Assembly: GCF_007655135.1 (NCBI RefSeq)
Contig: NC_045129.1
Coordinates: forward strand, 2,232,001 to 2,296,000
Source of the DNA: Punica granatum
Taxonomy: Eukaryota; Streptophyta; Magnoliopsida; Myrtales; Lythraceae
Length of the DNA stretch: 64,000 nucleotides
Direction: 5' to 3'
Positions within the stretch are counted from its first letter, which is position 1; every line of letters starts with the position of its first letter. Under the pieces are notes generated by a model. The model was not told the origin of the DNA. It ran no database searches and was given only the letters and a program-made list of their open reading frames with translations. The position numbers and the translations under genes are program-made. This document shows, in pieces, positions 39,814 to 51,800 of the stretch.

Positions 39814-40542
39814 GTTTGCGCCATGATTGCTAGAATCGTGATTCGAATCGTAAAATGATTTTACGATTTAAGGAGTGACTAGCGATTTCGATTCCATGAC
39901 ATGAATCGGGAAGGTAGAATCGTGGCTGAATCTCGATTCGAATCGCAGAATCGGACCGATTCTACAATTCTGGTTTTAACCCAAAGTTATATGCCCCCTT
40001 CTCTCCCGCATCATCTCTCTCATTATGCAACAGTATTGCTCATTGGTTCTCTTATTTTATGAAAAGTTTGAAACTTATTTTTTGACTGTAAGTGATAAGG
40101 ACCTGAAAATTTCTGAAACTGTTTCGAATTGAGTTCTGATCAATTCCTGATAGCCGTCTAGTTTGAGATAACTTAGGCTGTAATTTTTTTCAACTTTTTT
40201 AGGTGCAAAGAACAATGATTCCAAGAAAGGACAAACCGAGAATAAGTTCGGGAGGAAAAGCAACTTCGCCTACAGGATCCGTGATCATAGTATTATATCA
40301 ATTTTCATTGGAGGTTGTTATAGGAGTAGCACTTTCTTGTGAAGACTAAACACCATCAGATTATGACAAACCACGCAACAAAATTTATCATTTAATGTTT
40401 ACTTTTACTATTTCTGATATGAGATTTGGCATATATTTATATATGTTTTTTTTAAATTACAGGTAAAATCTTTCAATTCACGATTCCACAACTCTCAACT
40501 GATCATAGATAGAATCACGATTCTAACGGCCTTGGTTTGCGC
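39814..40542. mobile_element. hAT-like non-autonomous element with 8-bp target-site duplication
   Basis: A 713-bp element (39822-40534) flanked by the perfect 8-bp direct repeat GTTTGCGC (39814-39821 and 40535-40542). Its ends are inverted repeats: CATGATTGCTAGAATCGTGA on the left and, reverse complemented, CAAGGCCGTTAGAATCGTGA on the right. An 8-bp duplication and ends beginning CA are typical of the hAT superfamily. No transposase frame is present; the left end is followed by several further GATTCGAATCG-type subterminal motifs. Confidence 0.8.
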
Positions 40543-41251
40543 CATCCAGAATCTTTCTCGAATGAGATTTTGAACTCCGCACTAAAGCTAAACATGAATG
40601 TATATATATATTCAGGAGCCATTTGACTAGGAAGACCTCGACACGAATTCGATAGAAGGTGAGTAGGATCCATTTCAATTGATCAAAGGAGCTCATCATA
40701 AGTCAATTACACTAATATGCTCAGTTGACATTTGCACGATAAGATGATGAAAATATCATCTCTCTCATGACAGAAAATGATGAGGACATCATGAAATGTA
40801 CAAAATGCTGTAACAAATCTGTCAATTCCAATGCCCAGAAATTTTTAAATCTGCCCCTTATAACCGCTCTGATATTGCGATACCCATAACATACCGTGTT
40901 TCCTCCCTTCGATTTGGAACTTCACGTTCATTCTTCACTTTCCACCCTCGACACAGATGACGGCGCCCAAATCCGCGAGATTGATTTTTTCAACAAAGCT
41001 GCAGGCTTCTTTATGATCATCTGCATCCACGAGGTACGTTCCAATCTCTTCGGGCCCATGATTTTTTGGTCCAGCCCAGAACATTAGGCTGCGCGAATCC
41101 CCGGACTCGCGAGCCAGCCCATGTAGCTTCCCGTTCTGGCTGCTATCCTCCTAAACAACTTGAGGACCACGGAAGCAGAAAATTGCAGGGTATTCCATAT
41201 GCAGACCGAGCACAGCAGAATCCAAGTAGTTTGCCATCGAAGTGATCATTA

Positions 41252-41422
41252 TCAGTCGTCGGACGAGTCATGATCTTCCCAGCAGAGTAGCATGTAGACG
41301 CAGCGGCCGAGGATGTAGAACCGGGTCTTCTGCTGCTTCACCATCAAGAGGCACTTCCTTCTGATGCCTGCAGACTTTCTTGGACGGTGCTTGGGAGCTG
41401 AGAAAACGCAAGGAGAAGACAT
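41252..41422 (-). CDS. DVL/ROTUNDIFOLIA-like (RTFL) small peptide
   Basis: An intronless 56-codon frame from ATG at 41422 to TGA at 41252. The C-terminal part carries the DVL/RTFL signature: a basic stretch (RKSAGIRRKC), then KQQKTRFYILGRCVYMLLCW at about 29-48 and an acidic end. These plant-specific, plasma-membrane-associated peptides restrain cell proliferation and alter organ shape when overproduced. The residues of the family core (ARFYI.RRC..ML.CW type) are present; Gly39 replaces the usual Arg before the Arg-Cys pair. A good TATA box sits 51 bases upstream. The gene falls below common ORF length limits, so it is easily missed. Confidence 0.88.
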   Translation of the reverse strand: MSSPCVFSAPKHRPRKSAGIRRKCLLMVKQQKTRFYILGRCVYMLLCWEDHDSSDD

Positions 41423-41472
41423 GGTGGGGGACAGTTGAAGACGGCTGGGATGGGATAAGGGGACTGGGGGAG

Positions 41473-41480
41473 TATATATA
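41473..41480 (-). promoter_or_regulatory. TATA box of the RTFL gene
   Basis: TATATATA on the minus strand, about 50 bases upstream of the ATG, inside an otherwise GC-rich stretch. The leader would be very short, around 20 bases. Confidence 0.55.
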
Positions 41481-43445
41481 GGATGGATGGCCGGAGGAGG
41501 TTGGGGCCTACTACTTCAACTGTGGTCCCCACTTTAGGAGTTTGTCATCTCATCCAAAAAAAATTCTAGCACCAAAAAGACAAATATGTCCCTACCAGCC
41601 CTTTGGCAGGCATTTTTTATCAGCCTAAGTAAGGTACTTTCTAAGGACGATTAGATGTCACGATTCCTACACTACCTATACTAGGAGGTCATAATGGGAG
41701 TCGGAGGTCAATGATATGCCGAGCCGTGCTTCTTTTCCTTCGCGTAAGAACATTCGAGCTGCAACAGCGAACACGGTCCACTTGCTATTGTACTAGTACA
41801 TGCTAAAAACGTAGATATTTATATATATGGGAGAAGGGCTAAATTGGTCATTTTGAGGCATCAATAAGTTGGTCAAAGAACAAACGGCGACAGTGTTTGA
41901 AGAGTGAAAAGGACTGGGGACGAGGAGAAGCCGTGTGGGGAAGCTTCATAGCCACCCCCGCCGGGGGGGGGGGGGTCCACATGGCTTCATACCCACGTGG
42001 CATTTCTTGTCCTTATATAATTTTACCAACGTGCTTATTTGAATCTATGTGTGTATTTATTATTTCATTTATTATTCCATAGGCAGCAGCCCACTAGATG
42101 CTAGTGTGAGACCACTAGGTTGTCGGGTTTGCGGCTCTTGGTCGTCTGTTGGTTAAGTACTGCTACTATCTCAATCCCAACCAACTTCTCCCGAGAGTTC
42201 TTGACGGTATTTTTATCATTTGTAGACGAAAAAATTACACGTATAATATTTTAAAATTTTTAACTCAATAAAATTAGCCTAATAATGATCAAAGAATGCG
42301 CATTCCTTGGAGAAGTTTCAACTTCGAGTCATTCCAAGAACATGTAAAAAAATATTTCCTATTAAATCACATGTACGGCTACAGTCAAATTAACTTATCT
42401 CGTGAACTTATAAAGTGTTTACAAAGAACGTGAAATTAATCGAATGAAATTCGAAAGGCTTCGTTATAAAATGCTTATATGAAAAATTTCACCATATAAT
42501 ATATATTTAGTGATATTTTCACCAGATTAGATAAAATTTTAAAATTTTTTCACGACATAACACCACGATAATCTTTCATCATATATTTAACGAAAAGCTT
42601 ATGTTGCCGACGAGGTGAATATTGTGTCGGTATTGGAGATAAATAGGATGGCAAATCTCCTGCATTTGTGCGTCGTGTCGTGAGAAATTGAAAATCTCCC
42701 GCCCGCCGTTCGATTATTTTCACGTTATTAATGATTGATCGCGATTTTCAATGGGAAATCAATCTAGATTCTAGAAGCCACATCCCTAGGCGGGCCCCAC
42801 CTTATCCTCAAATTGATTATTCACTGCATCCGGACTAGTCCAAAAGCCAGGTCGAAAGTCAAACTAAATTAGTTAACTAAGAAAATTTAAAATTCGATCA
42901 TAATCACCGTTAAGAATTCAGATTAAGCTCGATACAGAGATATATCAATTGATATGTACCCGCTGCATGGCTTTATGATATCCGAGTTTGAATACAGCAG
43001 GTAACACTATGTCGAACCTGAGAGAAGCTTTGTACCTGAGTTGATCTGGGGAAAATCAACTTTGTTAGCTCAACCAAACTCAGTTGATGCCGACACCAAA
43101 CTTTTCTACTTGCGCTTTCCCCGACTTTCAAAGAATATCTGAAAAAAGAATAGCAAATTGCAATGTCGCATTCTTTTTGTTCAGTCAAATGATGCATGCA
43201 TGCATTGTGTGCAGCTCGAGTGCTTTCAGACCTATCGTATTCCAAACATGCTGATCAGAGGGGTGACATCGTAAATTTGTCCAAACATAGTCGACTAATC
43301 AGACAATTATACCGTGCCACGAAATTCTGACATGGGGCTAGTTCTCGACATTGCAAATATTAATGAGTTTCCTGGCTATGCACTGTCCGGGGATACGTAC
43401 TCCTCGTAGCTGAACATTTTGTGAAATGTTTCTGAGAAAGAGTCA
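41481..43445. other. Intergenic region between RTFL and the 2OG oxygenase gene
   Basis: I recognise no gene. A G13 run at 41963-41975, preceded by C-rich sequence, is the only unusual local composition; it is flanked by 'gccacccccgcc' and 'ccacatgg'. The rest is AT-rich and unclassified. Confidence 0.5.
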
Positions 43446-46400
43446 TCATGTCCTTGTGTGATAGTATTTGTCGAGGAGCAGTTCTGAGTATTCCCCGAAA
43501 GTGAGAGCACTGTTTGATGCAATCAGCTGCAGAAAGACAGAACATTAAATGAACAAGGGATCAACTTCAAAAACTGTTTGACAAACTAAACCCGAATAAC
43601 AAGCATTTCTCATTACCTGGCAAGAAACGACTTACTATGATTTCTGAGAACAATTTTAGTAAAAAACTATGAACAGATCAACACTTAGAACGGTAAACAT
43701 GGTAAATTTCCTTCAATGTACCTCTTTGTGAATGTGGACCTCCTCGGGAAAGTTCAGCTTCTCATCCCTGAAAATAAACAGAATAAAAAGGGAGGTTCAT
43801 AAACATGAATTTAATGAAAATAATGCATTTATGTCACGTGAAGATTATGGTGGAATGAGAAATTATGATGGTCATTATTGCATAAGAAACATACCAATCG
43901 GGTTGCATGAACAAGGCAAATGTCGAACGTTCAACACCCAAAGTGGACTCTCCTTGAGGTGCCTGACAAATGTCAGTATATCAAGGTTCAATTTGCTATA
44001 CAGACTAATTTAAGAACAGCGGGAAGACATCACTCTTTATGAAACCCAAAAGTGGAATATACCCTAATATAAGAAAATTGTTCTCAAGGAAACACAAAAC
44101 AAAATCCAGCAGGCACCAGCCCTGATCAGCCTAAGAAAATGAACTCTTCTTTTCGAGAAGTATGCGTGCAGAATGTTTTACACCAAACAAACAGGTTGAA
44201 TGAGCTCAATCCATGTCTAATAATTGCTTGCTTTATATGCTTTTCCCTCAGAAAATAGTCGACAAATATATGGGTGGATGGAACAGGGAAGATACCCGGA
44301 CACAGTGAGGTGTTGCACAAAGGTAGCCTCTAGACAGTATTTCGGTAGTTTCACCAATTTGGTAAGCTATCTCTTCTTCCCCATAGACAACCTATAACAC
44401 AAGAAGGGAGAAAATTCTGAGAAATAGAAGCATATGATCCCTTCAGTCCACTCCCATAGAAATGTAAAGCAAATTACATATAAATCGATTTTGTATAATT
44501 AGAAAATGATCTTCTTTCCTAAATCCTCTGTTAGAAGTTCAAAAGGAGAGAAAAATAAGAAGTATACTTTGACAATTTGCTCGGTCCGTGTTCTAACATA
44601 AAGTCCGGTAGCATTATCAGGGCAAGAGACTTCAAAGCCATCCTCCATAAAAATTGCACAGGTAAGACCTAAATAAGAAAAGATTAAGACGGAAACATAT
44701 TACATATGCTGGAAAATCACATGAAATTAGAGATATTGTCTGAGAGCAAGAAATTCTCTTGCACGATTAAAATCCATCTCTAAACAAAGAGACTGCGAAA
44801 TGAGAAGAGGTCAGCAGAGAAAGCAGCTTACCTGTCAGAGACCCGTGGTCTGTATGCCAGCCACACCATGATGACATAGAACCATTACTTTCGGTAAATT
44901 TACTGCACCAAAAAACAATCCACATAACACTTACGATGAAATCCCTGCTAGGTTCAGTTTATAGAAAAATAGCAGGTACAACTTGGGCTTGGATAGCCCA
45001 AAGCCTGTCCATTGGTCTGAAAAACCAAGGAGATTGGAGCCAGCTGAGCTCAAATAAAAATCTAGGCACGATTTCTTATTTTGGTTAATCTCAGGGGAAA
45101 AGAAGGGCAACTTGCCATTTCCTTCCTCGCTGAGGTGTATCCAAACAAGGGGACCTTTTTTCAGTCAACCAAAAGATCTGTTATATAAGATGTAGCAGGG
45201 AATGGAAAATCACCTATTGTCTGCTGGGAAATAATAGAGCAGGCGACCTTTATGACAGCGGGAGCGAGCAAGGGTCTGCTCAAGTTCTCCATTTTCTCCC
45301 TTCCCAATCCCTTTTCTTACTGTATATAAACACGCTCGTGAGAATCAAAAGTTCAATGCAAAGAGAAGACAAGTACCTGTCATATGCAGCTACAAGGTGT
45401 CGACTACACTTCTATGAAACAATGTATCTTTGAAGGAAGAACTTACCATATTGATCACAGTGATAAGCCACCATTAAACCAACATCAAAGATCAGCTTTC
45501 CAAGAGCTTTGAACGCTACAGAGTAAAAAGATTATTCTTAGCTACTCTAATACAATATAATATGTCAACATTCACAGACCTAATATTGATTCTGGAAGAT
45601 GTTGATTATTCAACAGCTTTATCTATCATCATGTGATTGCAAGTCAACAAACTATTAATGTCCCTAGTATACAACTGAAAAGATTAGCAGTGCAAAGAGA
45701 TAGATAAGAAAATTTTCGAAGTGCTTTGTCCATAAACGTCAAAGACTTCACAAGCAGAATATTGACATAAATATCAAGACACTGGAAAATCTGCAAAACA
45801 AACTAAAGAATTATATAGCTTCTTATTTCCAGTCATAGAAGAATTCCTCTTCAAAAGAAATGTCTGATGGAAAGTAATACCACTGAGAGCAAAGATACTA
45901 TTCTTTTCCTTCAATTGTTCCTAGGAAAGATCTCTCAGTTAAACTCAAAGAAGGGAAATATAATCTGAAGAAAAAAGGGAAACAATATATATATATATAT
46001 AAACCGGCTGCTGCATTTTGAGCTAAACAGAATGTCAGTGACCGAAGATATACCATGCTCGAGCTCAGGGAGGGCATCTTTGGGCCAAATATTTGATCCG
46101 CAATAAGATGGATACCTAGAAGACAGAGTGCCCATAAACTCCACATAAATAGGAGTAAACACAACAAAAATGTCTTCTTTCCACTTATCATAACTGTTAG
46201 CAATGATTTTTAGAAAAGCATAATAACGAGATAAATTTGCGAAAGTTTGTTGCTCTTCATACCGTTTAACTAGAGACGCCTCAGTTGTTGGAATATCTAG
46301 GATAGGATTAGCATAGAATGAGCCCTTCAACATATCTGCCCAATAGTACAGCATTCAAGAAGCGAACAGATGAAATGATCAGCAGGAGAAAATTAAATAT

Positions 46401-47866
46401 GTTGCACAGTTTCAAAAAATTGAAGTCCATATATCTAAAACTACTTGATCATCAAGCTGAAAAGTCAAATTTTTATAAACAAATTAAAAATAAAAAAATC
46501 CCTTGCCACAAACATGTGAGATGATTATAAATTATTAGGACAGGCATGTGAAGTGAAGGGACTTCACCATATTATGAGAAACACAAGTATGTAGCATTCA
46601 GAACAGTATACCGGGTTTCCCTGATTCAAACTTCTCTTTTCCATGACTCCATCCAAAGTTGTACCTGGATAATTTGGAGAAACCAGCAAATCTAAAATCC
46701 ATGCATATGAAATATTAACTTCTAATATGAACTCATGGAACTCAATGAAAAAAAAATAAAAAATCTAAGTCTAGAAAAGGATGAAAACATCGAACATGCT
46801 AGCATTCAAGAGACAGCCCCCAGCAGTGAATCACCTGCTAGCAGGATCTTCAAGCTTAGCCTTCGTCTCCTCAGGAAGACGGGCCAACCTAGTATGTAAG
46901 AGAAGGGAAAACAAACTGTCATGTCAATCAGCTCGAGTATGCTTTTAGGAGTCTCCTCTTATGTTCATATTGGGTGAAAGGAATAGTCATAAGCTATCAA
47001 TTTCAATGATATACCTAGGCGAAAGACGAAGAAGATTTTGACGCAATGAAGAGTAACCAGGAACCTATAACAAAATTGTTATCATACATGAAAGATATGC
47101 TTGAATATGACAGCATGAGAAATACAAATAATTATAAATAGGATATATTTTCAGCAGCTGATTGCAGCCTTCTCCATCAACCCATCATTATTACTCTGAG
47201 CTAACTTATAATTAGTAAATAGAGTTTCATCAAACAAAACTTAGCTCAAAGTTATAGAAATACTCAAAAGGACAAAAGACTTCAAGTACGTAAGCATCGT
47301 AAGACAAAACATTACTTTGTTAAAGAAAGTTTCGAAATGCTCTAACAATTGAAAAAAATGCTAACTCCAAATTGGGCCACAAAAATGATAATTCTGAAGG
47401 CAGAGCTTCAATCATGACCATGTTTTAACATGTGCACACCAGCAGACATCATTAGCCAAGTAGCTGTCGCCTCACAAATTCTGACTGACGGACTGCGTTG
47501 AATAATTCATTGGACCAAATATGAAAAGCTCGAACGGACGATCGATTCCTAACGGAAAACACGAAGAGAACACTCCTTTCTCCTTAATAAAACATGGGGT
47601 TCAATTATCGTATTACCTCTGATACTGATATTATCCCGAGTCCATTGGGTCCAAATCCCTCCTCAATCTTCATCGAGAGGTCAACGTTCCTGTCCTGCAT
47701 CGACTCGACACTATCAGCATCAACTGGATACAAAATTACGGCGAAAGATCGAATTTTTGTAGTAAAATCAGTGAAAAAAATGAGTTCTCGTGAAGGCCAA
47801 CTTCAAACCAACCTTGATGTCGGAGAAAGAGATGGTGACGGGCCGGAGGGTGGGGACAGCCGACAT
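43446..47866 (-). CDS. 2-oxoglutarate/Fe(II)-dependent oxygenase family protein
   Basis: Fifteen exons in consistent phase give 353 aa: 47866-47813, 47694-47617, 47064-47015, 46888-46835, 46664-46612, 46335-46263, 46115-46054, 45515-45447, 45319-45214, 44902-44832, 44668-44568, 44391-44296, 43962-43895, 43767-43722 and 43526-43446. The start MSAVPTLRPVTISFSDIK and segments such as YNFGWSHGKEKFESGKPD and LKGSFYANPILD fit a conserved plant family related to isopenicillin N synthase-like dioxygenases. The metal-binding HxD is His216-Thr-Asp218 (WCGWHTDHGS). His286 (LCATPHCV) is the likely third ligand and Arg301 (VERSTFALF) the likely 2-oxoglutarate binder. The substrate is unknown to me. Fifteen short exons for 353 aa is a high density compared with typical plant oxygenases of this fold (2-4 exons). 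Confidence 0.88.
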
Positions 47867-48848
47867 GTTCCTCGGACAGATGATATGGCGGGAAGCGACT
47901 TTGATTGAGCGGCGGAGGGGAGAGGAGCTAGAGAGAACTCAGAGAGGGGAAGCTGCTCTGACTGTTTTCGAGGTGGAGGGAATTCATGCGAGTGACGGGT
48001 CAAATAGAAGTCAACCCGAAGCAGAGAGGGAGAGGGAGAGACAACTGTAGCGTTGTTCCCTTCTTGAAAAGAGAAGGGCTTGACGGAAAATTTTGAAACG
48101 GGCAAAAAAAAAAAAAAACTTTCTGTCCATTCACATATTTTTCGGGGGGATTATACCGTCTTTGCGCGAACCATGCGGGTTGAAAACACGTCGTGATCAC
48201 ACCAGATTGATCACGAGAAATAGCAAGTTGTTCCCACTGGTAAAGCATGACCCGTTATCGAAGTTCCAGCAACAAGAGTCGATCAATCCTTTTTCATTTC
48301 TAGATATTTTTGAAGTTGCAAATGAAGCCGCGAAGAGAACAGACATGGAATCATGGATTCCCATCATCCTAATAAATATTGGGCGAAACAACCAACGGCT
48401 TGAGCTATAAGTGGCTAAGGATTCGATTTCACCGTTCTTCGTAAGATCCTCAATAGAGGACACAATCCCTTTGAGCTAACACCTCGTGACCTATAGGCAT
48501 GGGCAAAATGCAACATGACCCCCCACTGCACTGATCTGTTTGCCATGGTCAAAAGGACCGACGGGGCATTAGATTCTCCATTAATGATCCGAAAAACAAA
48601 GGAAATCCAGTCGAACATACTCAAACATTGCACCGCACGCCTTCTTTTAACAATTGCAAGATACCGTAACATTTTAGCACACGACAACATGATAATTGGC
48701 ATATTGCCCATCGTGATCTGATAGGAGTCATTAGAAACATAACACCCATTGTGGAGCTTTTATTGCCAAAGGTGGTCCATCTCGTGAAATCGTTATTCTT
48801 ATGCTCGAATTTAGGGTGGCAGGGCGGAAAGTACTTTGTACAGGAAAC
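47867..48848. other. Promoter side of the oxygenase gene and 3' flank of the hydrolase gene
   Basis: About 980 bases between two minus-strand genes. GA-rich leader sequence lies near 47890-48045. No coding frame with family similarity is visible; open frames at 48093-48410 and 48515-48721 are not recognisable. Confidence 0.5.
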
Positions 48849-51800
48849 TCATACTCTCAACTCCTCAATTCCTGGGCTCAGTGGTTCAAAAACAGCTTCC
48901 ACTTCCCTTGGGTCCACTTCTTCCAATGTTGGTGGTTGCCATTTGGGATTCTGCAGAACACGAACATACGTGTACGAATAAATGAAAGCCCGCAATAATA
49001 CATATATATAAGCCAGAGAAGATAAGGCAAATTACAATGGTGTTTTAGAACATTTAGATCAATTCCTAGCAGCTTAAACATAATGATGTGCTTCAGATTG
49101 CAGCCCAACATGTATTCGAATTTTTGGGACCAGACGCGCATTCTAGAAGACTTCAGAACAAGAATTTAGCTTAGTAAGAGCAGAGAGAGAACCTGATCCT
49201 TATCCACCAGCACAGCTCGGACACCTTCAGCGAAATCATTTCTCAGGGAAGACCTTAAGGCAATCCGGTATTCAGTTTTCATCACACCTTTTAGCTGAAA
49301 CCCGAAAAATTATGAGACGCTTCCCGAGCAGAGCTAGCTAGGACATGAAGTTTAATTATGGAAGAGATGAATGAACTGGCAAAACTTACAGTTGAAAAAT
49401 CAGGGTCATTCTTCGCCACTGCTGATGCAACCTTGGAGAAATATTTATGGGTTAAGAAGAGAGAAAAAGGAGCACCTTTTGCAAGGCCTTGCAGAGCCTC
49501 ATTAGCCCATTCAACCACTATGCAAGAGAGGAAAAGAAATCAGAGATAACGACATAACACATAGAAGGAAAGGTCCAAAAGTCCCTAAAATTTGAAGATC
49601 GAGGAAATATAGCTATGGGCTACTTACTGGAGAAAGAACAAAGCAATATGCACAATTTTTCCAATTTTCACCCACTAACCTCTAGTATCAGAACTCGATT
49701 GATGCTTTTTGAGCTCTTCAATTGTCTCGATAACCGATTTGTTGGCACTGAAGCAAGAAGAAATCGGCGGCAGAAGGGACTTCAGCTGGGGTTCGGATCC
49801 AGGGTCACTGCTGTATCTTGCAAGGAACGCTCCAATCTCCCCGAAAGGATCTTGCGAACTGCAAGCACCATAAAAAGTGATATGCTTTGTGAAAACAGTA
49901 TAAAAAAATCTGGTTTATGCATTTAATTAGACGAGATGATGCAAATCATAGACCAGAATTCGAGCTTACAATCTACAGTAAAAGTTGAAGGCTATAAAAT
50001 TTTATGTGTAAAAAGAAAGAAGTTTTTCGGAAGAGAAAAATTTAGAAAAAGAAGCACAACTTTGAAAAGATAAAAATTAGACCGGGTCAATCTAAATATA
50101 AGTGATGGATAGGTCAAGTGCGGGATGAATTGTCAGGAAATAAATATCTAATAAAAGATTTTGAGCCCAAAAAATTCTAATAAAGAGTGAAAGATATTTC
50201 TGGTGCAGAACTTATCCTCACAAGTTTTTTATTGCATTAGATGCCTCTAGTATCAGAAAGGGGCTAAACATTGGTCCTAAAACTAATTTAATGAAGTTGC
50301 TTAAAATTGGCAGACACTGCAAAAAGAAACGGCGGTAGCTAAATCAAACGATAGGAAGAAATATTAAAAGGCCACACTAATCATGTAGCTTTCTTTTCGT
50401 TCATCAATAAGTACGCAAATTGTGAAACTTGACCACAGTAAGAGTTACACAAACTGTAGCAGGAAAATAACATACAAGGTATTTGATAAAAGGGCCTCCT
50501 TCAGTGATCCTAAATTGCTTGATGGCACATAATGCGTTCCCAGACCAACATACAGGGCGTCAGATGGTGTTGAGATTCTCTTTCCAGTCAATCCAAGATA
50601 AGAACCTGAGAAGGAAATTATGTAAAACAATACAGATACCATCAACAAAAGGCAGCTGCATGGTCCCACAGCTTTGAAATAAGTTACTAGAGATTATAGT
50701 TTCCGAAAGAGAACATTGTCCAAGCAAAACATAAAAGTTATTTTTCATATATTCAACTTGATTAAGAATTTTGTCATACAAATGCAATATCTGATAGTTC
50801 ACTCCTTTCAGGCCAAATATATGATAATTACTGCTTCTGTTATTTTCAAATAAATATAAGCAACATTACAATCTTTTTTTTTCCCCCCTTTTTACGCACT
50901 ACCTTAGCCACTATTTTTCTGCTTGGGCAATACACCAACACCATTCTATCATTGCCATTAATAATGATTCATGCTCAAGGCCACAATTTACTTTTGAAAG
51001 AGCACTTACCAACCGATCCTCCTCCTGGAGTTTTAGCTGCTATATGTGCAAAACCAACATCAGGGAAAAGGCCAATTCCATTTTCTGGCATTGCAAGCAG
51101 AGTCCTCTGCAGTTGTTCATTTCACCATTATGAATCAAAGGAAATCTAATTTCATAAAAATAGAAAAATTGGACCATACATGGAGAAGATGCATACCTCA
51201 GTTATCACTCGAAATCGACCATGACCAGATAAGCCAATTCCAAAACCCATTGTTATGCCATCCATGAGGCATATGTATGGTTTTTTATAATCAGAAATTT
51301 TGCATATCAAAGAGTATTCTGCACCGAATACCTGAAGTGAATGCAGTGTGATAATTACCAATTAGTTCGGATCACAGGTAAGAGATCATGCATAAAAATC
51401 TTGAATATGAAAATGTATAGCATTATGTCCCAAATGTCAACCTCCAAGAAAAAACGATAATATAAGACATTTAATAAACAAGCATGTCAATGGAGATGAT
51501 CAAAGTTTGATTTACAAGGCAGGACTTCCCAAACAACTACAACTTAATTGAAATTGCATGCGTCTGTGCATTAAGTTTAGAAAGAAGGAAGCCTTTTTTT
51601 TTTGTTTCATTCTCTTCCTTCACAATGTCATCCATTTAATTCTTTAAGGCTGCTGGCGGCTATCATTTATCTTTTGGATTTATATCAGAATGACACACAG
51701 ACCATCTCAACAAAGGAAGCCCATTGGTGCAAGCTAGATATGACCATGCACTTTGGAGGAGAACAGGGCCAGAAAAGCAAATTGATGACTCTTAAGAGCA

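Larger units (their letters stand above)
36412..41251. other. Repeat-rich intergenic region
   Basis: No gene is recognised in nearly 5 kb apart from the repeats listed separately: a direct duplication (37351-38143), a SINE with target-site duplications (38642-38824), a MITE-like element (39406-39596) and a hAT-like element (39814-40542). The open frame at 38140-38346 (68 codons) looks reasonably coding-like but I cannot assign it. Confidence 0.5.
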
